Below are positions 55,451 to 63,692 of a stretch of DNA of 64,000 bases, piece by piece. Numbering within the stretch: position 1 is the stretch's first letter; every line of letters starts with the position of its first letter. Under the pieces are notes generated by a model. The model saw only the letters and a list, made by a program, of their open reading frames with translations. It had not been told where the DNA came from and ran no database searches. The DNA is from Pseudarthrobacter sp. GA104 (GTDB lineage: Bacteria > Actinomycetota > Actinomycetes > Actinomycetales > Micrococcaceae). The stretch spans positions 2,480,001-2,544,000 of the forward strand of contig NZ_WOWL01000001.1 of the NCBI RefSeq assembly GCF_009741265.1, given 5' to 3'. Made by a program: the position numbers and the translations under genes.

Positions 55451-56545
55451 TCAGAGGATAGCGGTGGCGGGGCTGAAGAAGCGCTTGCGGGCCCAGAGGG
55501 CCGCATACACCAGTGCAACAAGTGCGGGGACTTCTATCAAGGGGCCGACGACGCCGGCAAGGGCCTGGCCGGACGTCACGCCGAAGGTGCCAATCGCCAC
55601 AGCGATGGCCAGTTCGAAGTTGTTGCCCGCCGCCGTGAAGGCCAGTGTGGTGGTCTTGGCGTAGCCAAGGCCCAGCGACTTGCCGAGCAGCATGCCCGCG
55701 CCGAAGACAACCACGAAGTAGACCAGCAGCGGAAGCGCGATGCGGGCTACATCCAGCGGGCGGGCGGTGATGGAGCCTCCCTGCAGGGCGAAGAGGAGGG
55801 TGATGGTGAACAGCAGGCCGTAGAGCGCCCAGGGGCCGAGCCTGGGGAGGAATTTTTCCTCGTACCAGTCGCGGCCCCGGGCTTTTTCGCCGAGGGTGCG
55901 GGTGAGGAAGCCGGCCAGCAGCGGGACGCCCAGGAAGATCAGCACTGAAAGGGTGATGGCCCAGAAGGAGAAATCGGCGCTGGTGGTGGGAAGGCCCAGC
56001 CAGGACGGCAGGAGCTGCAGGTAAAACCAGCCCAGCGCGCCGAACGCAGCCACCTGGAACAGGGAGTTGATGGCAACCAGGACGGCAGCGGATTCCCGGT
56101 CCCCGCAGGCGAGGTCGTTCCAGATCATCACCATGGCAATGCACCGGGCCAGGCCCACGATGATCAGGCCGGTCCGGTACTCGGGAAGGTCTGCGAGGAA
56201 GAGCCAGGCCAGGACGAACATGAATGCGGGGGCCAGGACCCAGTTGATCACCAGGGACGACACCATGAGTTTCCGGTCGCCCAGCACACGGCGGGTCTGG
56301 TCGTAGCGGACCTTCGCAAGCACCGGGTACATCATGACCAGAAGGCCGACGGCGATGGGCAGCGACACTTCGCCCACTTTGACGGCTTCCAGCGCGGTGT
56401 CCAGACCGGGGACCAGGTTGCCAAGGAGGAGGCCCAGCACCATGGCAGCGATGATCCACACGGGGAGGAAGCGGTCCAGGGTGGAGAGCTTGCCGGCGAC
56501 GGCCTCTTCCCCTTGGATGGGCGGTGTCTCGGTCCGGGTGCTCAC
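55451..56545 (-). CDS. acr3: Arsenite efflux permease, ACR3 type
   Basis: A 364-residue membrane protein with about ten segments. It shows the ACR3 features GLARCIAMVMIWNDLACGD (the conserved Cys in the transport path), FTAAGNNFELAIAVAIGTFG and GPLIEVPALVALVY. The GTG at 56545 is used because it has GGAG at the right distance and upstream codons lie in the ArsR operator. It expels arsenite made by ArsC and heads the minus-strand operon. Confidence 0.94.
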   Translation of the reverse strand: MSTRTETPPIQGEEAVAGKLSTLDRFLPVWIIAAMVLGLLLGNLVPGLDTALEAVKVGEVSLPIAVGLLVMMYPVLAKVRYDQTRRVLGDRKLMVSSLVINWVLAPAFMFVLAWLFLADLPEYRTGLIIVGLARCIAMVMIWNDLACGDRESAAVLVAINSLFQVAAFGALGWFYLQLLPSWLGLPTTSADFSFWAITLSVLIFLGVPLLAGFLTRTLGEKARGRDWYEEKFLPRLGPWALYGLLFTITLLFALQGGSITARPLDVARIALPLLVYFVVVFGAGMLLGKSLGLGYAKTTTLAFTAAGNNFELAIAVAIGTFGVTSGQALAGVVGPLIEVPALVALVYAALWARKRFFSPATAIL

Positions 56546-56567
56546 GGGTCTCCTGTGCTGCTCGGCG

Positions 56568-56628
56568 ATAGATTGATGGAAATCGATATGTGAAGTATCC
56601 CCAGCTATATCGATGAATGTCAATCTAT
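56568..56628. promoter_or_regulatory. ArsR operator: 61-bp nested dyad
   Basis: Outer arms ATAGATTGA/TCAATCTAT and inner arms ATCGATAT/ATATCGAT share one centre at 56598. The dyad covers the region between divergent acr3 and arsR and overlaps their expected promoters. It is a strong candidate for ArsR binding. Confidence 0.85.
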
Positions 56629-56643
56629 TGCATAATGGAAGCC

Positions 56644-56994
56644 ATGAACCCGTTGCAGACTCGTGAACCCGCCGTCGACGCTTCCTGCTGCGTCCCGTCG
56701 GGGAGGCCGGTGCTCGGCGCGGAAGATGCCCAGCAGAAAGCCCTGGTTTTCAAGGCACTGGCCGATCCCAACCGCCTGCGCCTGCTGTCGATCGTCAAGG
56801 CGGAGGAGTCGGGGGAGTCCTGCGTCTGCGACCTCACGGAGCCACTGGACCTTGGCCAGCCCACCGTCTCCCACCACTTGAAGATCCTGGTGGAAGCCGG
56901 GATCCTGCACCGGGAAAAGCGCGGGACGTGGGCCTACTACTCGCTGGTCCCGGGGGCCTTGGACGGCGTCGCCGAAATGCTCGCGGCGCTCTAG
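56644..56994 (+). CDS. arsR: ArsR-family arsenite-sensing repressor
   Basis: A 116-residue winged-helix protein. Its metal motif ESCVCDLTE has the Cys pair of the ArsR type in the third helix, followed by the recognition helix LGQPTVSHHLKILVEAG. An extra Cys pair, DASCCVPSG, lies near the N-terminus. A cataat -10-like hexamer at 56631-56636 points to a leaderless start at 56644; an ATG three codons upstream is an alternative. It releases the divergent acr3 promoter when arsenite binds. Confidence 0.92.
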   Translation: MNPLQTREPAVDASCCVPSGRPVLGAEDAQQKALVFKALADPNRLRLLSIVKAEESGESCVCDLTEPLDLGQPTVSHHLKILVEAGILHREKRGTWAYYSLVPGALDGVAEMLAAL

Positions 56995-57006
56995 GTCACC
57001 GCCGCC

Positions 57007-57159
57007 CTAATACCGCCGGTGGTCTGCGCGGCGCATCCGCACGGCCACCGCGATGCCGGACGCTGCGGTGCTCGCGGCGATCGCCGCGAGCAGGGTGGGG
57101 CAGACCATCAGCAGGGACTGCGCCAGGTTCTGGCGCAGTCCCAAAGCGATCGCTGTCAT
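57007..57159 (-). CDS. Small membrane protein after the persulfide dioxygenase
   Basis: A 50-residue protein (MTAIALGLRQNLAQSLLMV at the start) with one or two hydrophobic stretches and a basic C-terminus (RMRRADHRRY). It starts 12 bases after the stop of the persulfide dioxygenase gene, so cotranscription is likely. No Shine-Dalgarno sequence is obvious. The call rests on position and a plausible membrane segment. Confidence 0.45.
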   Translation of the reverse strand: MTAIALGLRQNLAQSLLMVCPTLLAAIAASTAASGIAVAVRMRRADHRRY

Positions 57160-57170
57160 TACTGCTTTGC

Positions 57171-58580
57171 CTAGTTGCTGGACACGGATTCCCGTGCCTG
57201 CTTCCAGGCGCTCCAGCCGGCGTAGCTGCCGTCCAGTTCGACGACGTCGTACCCGGCGCGGCGCAGCGCGCTGGCTGCGACCGAGTTGCGCACCCCGCTC
57301 TGGCAGTAGGTCACGATGGTGCCGTTGGCGGGAAGTTCATCCAGGTGCCACATAGCGCGGCCTCCGCTGAGCTGGCGCGATCCGGGGATGTGTCCCGCGG
57401 TGTGCTCGGTCCTGTTGCGGACGTCCAGGACCATGGCGGCGTCGAAGTCCTCGAGTTCCTCGGGCTGGATGAGCTTCGGGACGGCGGCGGGGAGGCCTTC
57501 AAGGCTTGTGACGTAGCCGGCGACGTTGTCGATGCCGACGCGCACCAGGTGGTCCCACATGTCCTGGGCGGTGTCCTGGTCCGGTGCCAGCAGCACCAGC
57601 GGGTTCTTGTCGGTTTCCGGGTTGACTACCCAGGCGCCGTAGCTGGCCACTGATTTGCCGGCAGGGACGTTCAGGGAACGTGCCACCGTGCCTTCGTGGA
57701 CTTCGCTGTTGGGACGGGTGTCAATGAAGGTCAGGGTGTCCTCCGCCAGGCCTGCAGCGACGATGCCGGGTGCGAGTTCGGGCAGCGGTGCGCGTTCTCC
57801 CATGACGGCCGGGCCTTCACGGTTTTCGCGCTTCATGCGGCCGAAGTAGGCGTGGGCGTCCGGCTGGCCGTCGAGGAGCTCGTCGATGAAGCCCTGCTCG
57901 TCGTTGGCGGCGAGGTAGGGGCCCCACCAGGCGTAGAGGCGTTCGTAGCCCACCGTGGAGGAGGGGATGGCGCCCAGCGCCTTGCCGCAGGCGCTGCCGG
58001 CACCGTGGGCAGGGTGGACCTGGACATAGTCCGGCAGGGTCAGGAACTTGTCCCGGAGGCTGGTGAAGAGCTGCTTGGCCCCCGCGAAGCGGGTGTCGAC
58101 GCCGCCCGCGGCCTCGTCGAGCAGATCGGGTCGTCCCAGGTCACCGGAGAAGACGAAATCCCCGGAGAGCAGGTAGCCCGGCTGGTCGCTGAACGCGCCG
58201 TCCGTCACCAGGAAGGAGAGGTGCTCCGGAGTGTGGCCGGGGGTGTGCAGCGCCTTGATGCTGATGTTCCCCAGGGTGATCGTGTCGCCGTCGAACAGCC
58301 GCTCGCCGTCGAATTCGTACTGCCAGTCCGGGCCGCCCTCACCGGAGACATAAATGGTTGCGCCGGTGGCGGCGGCCAGTTCACGGGTGCCGGAAAGGTA
58401 GTCCGCATGGATGTGGGTTTCGGTGACGGCCACGATCTTCATGCCGTTCTTCCTGGCGAGGTCCTGGTACACCGCGATGTCGCGGCGGCCGTCGACAACC
58501 ACGGCTTCGCCCTTTGCCTGGCAACCGATCAGGTAGCTGGCCTGGGCAAGGTCTTCATCGTAAATACGCTCGATAAGCAT
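57171..58580 (-). CDS. Persulfide dioxygenase-rhodanese fusion (CstB-like)
   Basis: A 469-residue protein. An ETHE1-type metallo-beta-lactamase domain has THIHADYLSGT (His56, His58, Asp60) and HTPGHTPEHL. A middle degenerate rhodanese is followed by a C-terminal one with VTYCQSGVRNS, catalytic Cys426. It oxidises persulfides and handles the sulfane sulfur. The ATG at 58580 has GAAGGAGAG upstream and a CstR-type box at 58646-58661, so it has its own promoter. It is the main enzyme of this sulfur cluster. Confidence 0.9.
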   Translation of the reverse strand: MLIERIYDEDLAQASYLIGCQAKGEAVVVDGRRDIAVYQDLARKNGMKIVAVTETHIHADYLSGTRELAAATGATIYVSGEGGPDWQYEFDGERLFDGDTITLGNISIKALHTPGHTPEHLSFLVTDGAFSDQPGYLLSGDFVFSGDLGRPDLLDEAAGGVDTRFAGAKQLFTSLRDKFLTLPDYVQVHPAHGAGSACGKALGAIPSSTVGYERLYAWWGPYLAANDEQGFIDELLDGQPDAHAYFGRMKRENREGPAVMGERAPLPELAPGIVAAGLAEDTLTFIDTRPNSEVHEGTVARSLNVPAGKSVASYGAWVVNPETDKNPLVLLAPDQDTAQDMWDHLVRVGIDNVAGYVTSLEGLPAAVPKLIQPEELEDFDAAMVLDVRNRTEHTAGHIPGSRQLSGGRAMWHLDELPANGTIVTYCQSGVRNSVAASALRRAGYDVVELDGSYAGWSAWKQARESVSSN

Positions 58581-58645
58581 CTGTTGCTCTCCTTCGTGAA
58601 AGCGGTGGAGGGGAAGGTCTAAGGCGTGCTCTGGTATCAATGCTA

Positions 58646-58661
58646 ATACCCCTGGGGGTAT
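58646..58661. promoter_or_regulatory. CstR/CsoR-type box for the persulfide dioxygenase gene
   Basis: ATACCCC-TG-GGGGTAT is a perfect inverted repeat matching the operator of CsoR/CstR repressors. It lies 66 bases before the dioxygenase start and next to the truncated rhodanese. Confidence 0.82.
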
Positions 58662-58679
58662 ACAGCAAGCCTGCTGCTG

Positions 58680-58895
58680 CCTGTCAGGAATGGCGTGGGG
58701 GCAGTCTGCGAGGCGGGCGGGCAGGTCATCCAGCGGGATATTCAGGCTGCCCGGGATGCGGGCGATGGAATACTCCTCCCGGCTCCGGACGTCCACTACC
58801 GCGGCGCGGGGCCAGACGCCGGCCAGGCCGTCGGCCGTGATGGTGCGCCACGGTTGCGCCGCCGTCCCCGTTTCAGGCCAGCTGCCGGGCTGCAT
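58680..58895 (-). pseudogene. Truncated rhodanese remnant
   Basis: From ATG 58895 the frame reads about 70 residues of a rhodanese N-terminus (VDVRSREEYSIARIPGSLNI, PLDDLPARL), then loses similarity before the catalytic Cys loop. The frame remains open and joins the dioxygenase frame across the CstR box. It overlaps the thioredoxin stop by 23 bases. It is most likely a decayed gene, or less likely an N-terminal extension of the dioxygenase. Confidence 0.65.
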
Positions 58896-59235
58896 CCGCG
58901 CGGAGCTTGTCCGTGTCCAGCTTCCTTACTTCCTGGATGACTTCTTCGAGGCCGGTGGCGTTGAGGGCTCCAGGCTGAGAGAAGACGAGTGTCCTGTCCT
59001 TGAAAGCCATCAGGGTGGGGATGGAGGTGATGTTCGCTGCGGCGGCGAGGGACCGTTCGGCTTCGGTGTCCACTTTGGCGAAGGTGATGTCCGGGTGCCG
59101 GTCAGCTGCGGCGCCGTAAGTGGGGGCGAACATGCGGCAGGGGCCGCACCATGCCGCCCAGAAGTCAACGAAGACAATGTCGTTGTTCTCCAGGGTCTCA
59201 GCGAAGCTCTGTTCCGTGACGTCGATGGTAGCCAT
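58873..59235 (-). CDS. Thioredoxin
   Basis: A 120-residue thioredoxin with FVDFWAAWCGPCRMFAPTY (Cys30, Cys33) and SIPTLMAFKDRTLVF. In this cluster it probably reduces persulfides formed on the rhodaneses or on CstR. It lies 57 bases after the 98-residue rhodanese gene. Confidence 0.92.
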   Translation of the reverse strand: MATIDVTEQSFAETLENNDIVFVDFWAAWCGPCRMFAPTYGAAADRHPDITFAKVDTEAERSLAAAANITSIPTLMAFKDRTLVFSQPGALNATGLEEVIQEVRKLDTDKLRADAARQLA

Positions 59236-59292
59236 GGAATTTCGTGTCCTTTCGGGCTTTTTGTTGTGGCGGTTCTTGGCGGGATGCAGGAG

Positions 59293-59589
59293 TCAGGTGG
59301 TGGGCAGGCCGGCGCGGGTCCAGGCGACCATGCCGCCGGCCATGGTGTCGGCGGTGAAGCCGGCGCCGTTGAGGGCGTCGGCGACGCGGGCTGAACGGTT
59401 GCCGCTACGGCAGACCACTATGACGGGGACGGCAGGGTCCAGTTCGGACAGGCGTGCCTGCAGCTGGCCCATGGGGATGTGCAGGGCGCCGGGGATCATG
59501 CCTTCCTCGACCTCGAAGTCCTCGCGGACATCAAGGATGCGGGCGGTGGATAGACGCTGTTCGGCGTCGGTGACGGTGATTTCAGCCAT
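59293..59589 (-). CDS. Single-domain rhodanese
   Basis: A 98-residue rhodanese with ILDVREDFEVEEGMIPGALH and the active loop VVCRSGNRSA, catalytic Cys60. It transfers sulfane sulfur between thiols. It is one of three complete rhodaneses in the cluster, lying 30 bases after the previous one. Confidence 0.9.
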   Translation of the reverse strand: MAEITVTDAEQRLSTARILDVREDFEVEEGMIPGALHIPMGQLQARLSELDPAVPVIVVCRSGNRSARVADALNGAGFTADTMAGGMVAWTRAGLPTT

Positions 59590-59619
59590 GGGATTCTCCT
59601 TCGAAATAGTGGGCTGTTG

Positions 59620-59961
59620 TCAGCGGACGGGTTCGCCGGCCGAGCGCCAGGCGCCCATGCCGCCGCGCAGGGAGTAGGCCTCGTAGCCCTGCGAAGCGAG
59701 GAGCCGCGCCGCTGAAGCGGAGCGGACCCCGGACTGGCACATGGCTATCACTGCCCGGTTCTTGTTGATGCCGGGGGTGCCGGCCTGCAGCCGGTCCAGC
59801 GGGATGTGCTTCGCCTGGGGTGCGCGTCCGGAGCGCCATTCCTGGGCGGAGCGGACGTCGATCAGCGCGGCGCCCGAGGACAGGAGGTCCTTGGCCTCAG
59901 CTACTGAGACGGTTTTGTAGGGCTTGCTGAAGGCTTTTTTCAGGGAGCTGATGAGGCCCAC
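59620..59961 (-). CDS. Rhodanese with a basic N-terminal helix
   Basis: A 113-residue rhodanese with LIDVRSAQEWRSGRAPQAKH and the loop AMCQSGVRSA, catalytic Cys75. A short basic helix (LISSLKKAFSKPYKTVSV) precedes it. The GTG at 59961 has GGAGAACC upstream. The active loop CQSGVR is like those of the dioxygenase fusion and of the DUF2892 fusion, unlike CRSGNR in the next gene. Confidence 0.88.
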   Translation of the reverse strand: MGLISSLKKAFSKPYKTVSVAEAKDLLSSGAALIDVRSAQEWRSGRAPQAKHIPLDRLQAGTPGINKNRAVIAMCQSGVRSASAARLLASQGYEAYSLRGGMGAWRSAGEPVR

Positions 59962-59987
59962 GGGTTCTCCTTGGGGGGGGTGGTTTG

Positions 59988-60749
59988 CTAGGCGGTGACG
60001 GTACTTGCGGTGACCCATGCCGCGACTGCGAAGATGAGCACCGCGAAAGAAATGCGGACGTGTTTGTCCTTCAGCCGGCGGGCGAGGCGGGCGGCGATGA
60101 GGGAGCCAAGGACCGCCGGCACCGCAAAGCTCAGCAGGCCTGGCCAGTCAATGCTGAATCCTGCAGCGTGGGCACCAAAACCGGCGGCTGAATTGATCAC
60201 GATGATGGCAAGGGCTGAACCCACGGCTTGCTTCATACGCAGGCCCAGGAGCAGGGTGAGGGCGGGTGTAATCAGGAACCCGCCGCCCACCCCGAGCAGC
60301 CCCGTGAGGAATCCGACGAGTACGCCAACCCCCACCGCCTTGGGTGCGCAGGAGCGGAAGGCGCGGCTTGGTCCCGTGCTGCAGGATCCGCCGCCGGATT
60401 CCTTGGCCTTCATTAGCATGCGTATCCCCGCTGCCACCATGATGACCGCGAAGGCGAGCATCAGTATGTTCGGATCCAGCAGCCGACCCACCGCTGTCCC
60501 GCCCCACGCGGCGGGGACGCCGGCTGCGCCGACAATCAGCACTACGGGCCAGTTGATGCCCTCGCGCAGGCGTGGGATCAGCGCTGCCAAGGATGAAGCG
60601 CCAACCACCAGGAGGGAAGTGGGGATGGCCTCGGCGGGGGTCATCCCCACGCCATAGACCAGGGCGGGAACAGCAATGATAGAGCCCCCGCCGCCTACTA
60701 CACCGAGGACGATCCCGACGAAGAGGCCCAGCGACAGGGCCGTAATCAT
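59988..60749 (-). CDS. TauE/SafE-family sulfite or sulfur exporter
   Basis: A 253-residue membrane protein with seven or eight segments and the family glycine motifs LGVVGGGGSIIAVPAL and TGLLGVGGGFLITPAL. It has GGGSCSTGPSRAFRSCAPKA between the halves. TauE members of sulfide clusters export sulfite or thiosulfate-type products. It overlaps the upstream rhodanese by four bases (ATGA). Confidence 0.9.
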   Translation of the reverse strand: MITALSLGLFVGIVLGVVGGGGSIIAVPALVYGVGMTPAEAIPTSLLVVGASSLAALIPRLREGINWPVVLIVGAAGVPAAWGGTAVGRLLDPNILMLAFAVIMVAAGIRMLMKAKESGGGSCSTGPSRAFRSCAPKAVGVGVLVGFLTGLLGVGGGFLITPALTLLLGLRMKQAVGSALAIIVINSAAGFGAHAAGFSIDWPGLLSFAVPAVLGSLIAARLARRLKDKHVRISFAVLIFAVAAWVTASTVTA

Positions 60750-61360
60750 GCTGCCGGCGTCTGCTCGGTGTTGACGGGGAGGGTCAGAATGGCGCTTTCG
60801 CGGGTGGGTTCCTTGGCGGCCTTGTTCCACGGCATCGCCGAGAGGGCCTGGCCCATGGCGCAGGTGTTGGTGGCCGCCGAAAACGTGAGGCCGGTGCCGA
60901 TGGCGCCGGCGAGCATGCGGATCTTCGGCGAGACGAACCTGCCGCCGGCCAGGCCCAGGACCACCAGGGAGCCTGCGGCGAGGCGGACCTGGCGCTCCAG
61001 GTCCCAGCGGTCCTTGCCCTTGACGACGTCCCCGCCGGCGGCGGCGAAGCCGGGCGCCCCGCCGGTCAGGACGTAGGCGCCGTCGATCCCGGACTTGCCC
61101 AGCCGCTGCCGTGCCTGCTCGGCCCGCGCTCCGGACTGGCAGACCAGGACCACGCGGGAGCCCAGGCGGGCGGCGAGCTCATCGGTGTGCTCGGACAGCA
61201 GCGGCAGGGGCACGTTGTAGGAGCCGCGGATGTGCATGGACTCGAATTCTGCGGCGGAGCGCACGTCGATGACGACGAGGTCCTGGTGCTGTTCGATCCA
61301 GGTGCGCAGGGTCTCGGGAGCAAGGGCGGTGACGGCCGGTGCCGTGGAAGGGGAAGTCAT
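60746..61360 (-). CDS. Rhodanese fused to a DUF2892 membrane domain
   Basis: A 204-residue protein. The rhodanese part has VVIDVRSAAEFESMHIRGSY and VLVCQSGARA, catalytic Cys74. After a linker, two hydrophobic segments (LAAGSLVVLGLAGG, MLAGAIGTGLTFSAATNTCA) match DUF2892. The membrane anchor places sulfur transfer at the membrane, next to the TauE exporter it is coupled to. It is first in the operon behind the CstR boxes. Confidence 0.9.
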   Translation of the reverse strand: MTSPSTAPAVTALAPETLRTWIEQHQDLVVIDVRSAAEFESMHIRGSYNVPLPLLSEHTDELAARLGSRVVLVCQSGARAEQARQRLGKSGIDGAYVLTGGAPGFAAAGGDVVKGKDRWDLERQVRLAAGSLVVLGLAGGRFVSPKIRMLAGAIGTGLTFSAATNTCAMGQALSAMPWNKAAKEPTRESAILTLPVNTEQTPAA

Positions 61361-61387
61361 TGCTGGCCTCTCGTCGGGGGAAGGTGA

Positions 61388-61739
<352 letters not shown>

Positions 61740-61803
61740 CCAGGCGGTATTAGAGACTCCGCGCCGGGTGCAGGTCCCCCAAACTGCCCCCGGCGCGGTC
61801 CCT

Positions 61804-62922
61804 TTAGCGCGGGCGTGCTGCTTCTGCAGCTCCTGGTCCGGTGGAGAGCGACGCATCAGGATCGAAGTCCAGCAGGACCTTGCCGGACTCGGCCGAGTCC
61901 TTGGCCGTTTCAAAAGCTTCGAGACCGCGTTCCAGCGGGAAGACGTGCGTGGTCACCGGGGCCACGAACAGGGACCCGTCGCCCAGCGCGGCGATGACCT
62001 CATCGATCTCGTCGTTGAACCTGAATGATCCCAGCAATTCCAGCTCCCGGGTGATAGCCAGTGAGATCAGTACAGGCTGGGGTCCGGACGGGAGCAAGCC
62101 GACCATCACCACTTTGCCGCCACGCACCGCTCCTTTGATGGCCGTCGCCAATCCATAGTGGGAGCCGGAGGACTCGATAACAATGTCTGCCTGGACCGCT
62201 GCCAGGGCCTGGGCCTCGCTGGCTTCCAGCACCTCGTCCGCTCCAACTGCCAGTGCAATGTCGAGCGGTTTTCGGTGCAGGTCCGTGGCCACGATGCGGG
62301 CCGCACCCGCACGCTTGAGGACGGCGACGGTCAGCGTACCGATAGGGCCGCAGCCCACCACCAGGAACGTCTTGCCCCTGACATCACCGGCGCGGCTCAC
62401 GGCATGCCACGCCACGCTGGCCGGTTCGATCAGCGCCGCTGCCTTCAGGTCCAGGCCAGGCGGCAGGACCCGCAGCATCCGCGACGGCAGGTTGACGTAC
62501 CTGCTGAAGGCGCCGTCCGTATGCGGGAACCGTGCGGCACTTCCAAGATAGGTGCAGCCGGGGGACAGGTTGGGCCGGTCTTCGGGATACCTGGCATAGT
62601 CCGGACCCTCTCCCGGCCCGGGCGTGGCCGGATGCACGGCGACCGGTGCGCCCTCAGCCGGTCCCGACCCGTCCGCTGCCGCGCGGATGACAGTCCCCAC
62701 GATCTCGTGGCCAAGCACCATGGGGGCCTTCAGGACCGATTCCCCTGCGGCACCGTGCAGCCAGTAGTGCAGGTCGGAGCCGCAGATTCCGCCGTAGGCA
62801 ATCTCCACCACGGCCTGGTCGGGCAGGGGTACCGGGAGCGGAATGCTTTCAATGCGCAGGTCGCCTGCAGCATGGGCGACGACGGCGGGACCCGCCGCCG
62901 GCAGTTCGGCAACGGTGCGCAT
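61804..62922 (-). CDS. L-idonate 5-dehydrogenase-like zinc alcohol dehydrogenase
   Basis: A 372-residue medium-chain dehydrogenase. The catalytic zinc site has YGGICGSDLHYWLHG and VLGHEIVG. The NAD(P) fold has VVGCGPIGTLTVAVLKRAG. It resembles idnD, which oxidises L-idonate at C5. It overlaps the SDR gene by one base (ATGA-type), with a third dehydrogenase upstream, forming a sugar-acid catabolic operon. Other polyol substrates are possible. Confidence 0.82.
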   Translation of the reverse strand: MRTVAELPAAGPAVVAHAAGDLRIESIPLPVPLPDQAVVEIAYGGICGSDLHYWLHGAAGESVLKAPMVLGHEIVGTVIRAAADGSGPAEGAPVAVHPATPGPGEGPDYARYPEDRPNLSPGCTYLGSAARFPHTDGAFSRYVNLPSRMLRVLPPGLDLKAAALIEPASVAWHAVSRAGDVRGKTFLVVGCGPIGTLTVAVLKRAGAARIVATDLHRKPLDIALAVGADEVLEASEAQALAAVQADIVIESSGSHYGLATAIKGAVRGGKVVMVGLLPSGPQPVLISLAITRELELLGSFRFNDEIDEVIAALGDGSLFVAPVTTHVFPLERGLEAFETAKDSAESGKVLLDFDPDASLSTGPGAAEAARPR

Positions 62923-63692
62923 CAGACCACCACCGTCATTCCGCCGTCGATGAAGATTGTTTGTCCATTCACGAAATCTGAACCGCTGGAGGCCAGCCAG
63001 ACTGCCGGTCCGGCGAGGTCCTGGACGGTGCCCCAGCGGTGCGCGGGGGTCCTCCCAAGGATCCAGGTGTTGAACTGCTCATCGTCCACCAGGTTCCGGG
63101 TCATTTCGGTGTGGATGTAACCAGGGGCGATGGCGTTGATCTGCAGGCCGGAAGCCGCCCATTCCGCCGTCATGGCGCGGGTGAGGTTTCGCAGGCCGCC
63201 CTTGGCAGCGATGTAGGGCGCGATGGTGGGCCGTGCAAGGTCGGCCTGGACGGAGCAGATGTTGATGATCTTGCCACGGCCGCGGGGGATCATGAAGCGG
63301 GCGGCCGCCCGGCCCACGAGGAAAGCGCTGGTGAGGTCAGTGGTGATGACCCTTTCCCAGTCTTCGACGTCCAGGTCAACCATGGCGACGCGGTGTTGGA
63401 TTCCGGCATTGTTGACCAGGATCTCCAGTGGACCTACGTTCTCCTCCACCCAGGCCACGGCACTGGCCACCTCCGCGTCCTTGGTAACGTCGAAGGCGCA
63501 GCTGTGGATACGGCCTGGCGGGAAATCGGCGGACATGGAGGTTTCTGCAGCCTTGAGGCGGTCCGCATCCATCCCGTTCAACACCACCGTTGCACCGGCA
63601 TCGGCCAGGGCACGGGCAAGGGCGTTGCCTATTCCCCGGCTGGAGCCGGTAACTAGCGCCGCACGCCCGGTCAGGTCGAAAAGTGAAGTCAT
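62922..63692 (-). CDS. SDR-family gluconate 5-dehydrogenase-like oxidoreductase
   Basis: A 256-residue short-chain dehydrogenase with the cofactor motif VTGSSRGIGNALARAL, NNAGIQHRVAM and the catalytic YIAAK (APYIAAKGGLRNL). The end FIDGGMTVVV is typical. It resembles idnO, which reduces 5-keto-gluconate, in keeping with the idnD-like partner. The start overlaps the upstream gene by four bases. Confidence 0.82.
   Translation of the reverse strand: MTSLFDLTGRAALVTGSSRGIGNALARALADAGATVVLNGMDADRLKAAETSMSADFPPGRIHSCAFDVTKDAEVASAVAWVEENVGPLEILVNNAGIQHRVAMVDLDVEDWERVITTDLTSAFLVGRAAARFMIPRGRGKIINICSVQADLARPTIAPYIAAKGGLRNLTRAMTAEWAASGLQINAIAPGYIHTEMTRNLVDDEQFNTWILGRTPAHRWGTVQDLAGPAVWLASSGSDFVNGQTIFIDGGMTVVV

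Noticed and set aside
57171..58895. A single 574-residue rhodanese-dioxygenase protein from ATG 58895
   Set aside because: The dioxygenase has its own start with a good ribosome site and a CstR box in between, and the upstream rhodanese lacks its active site. It is kept as a finding.
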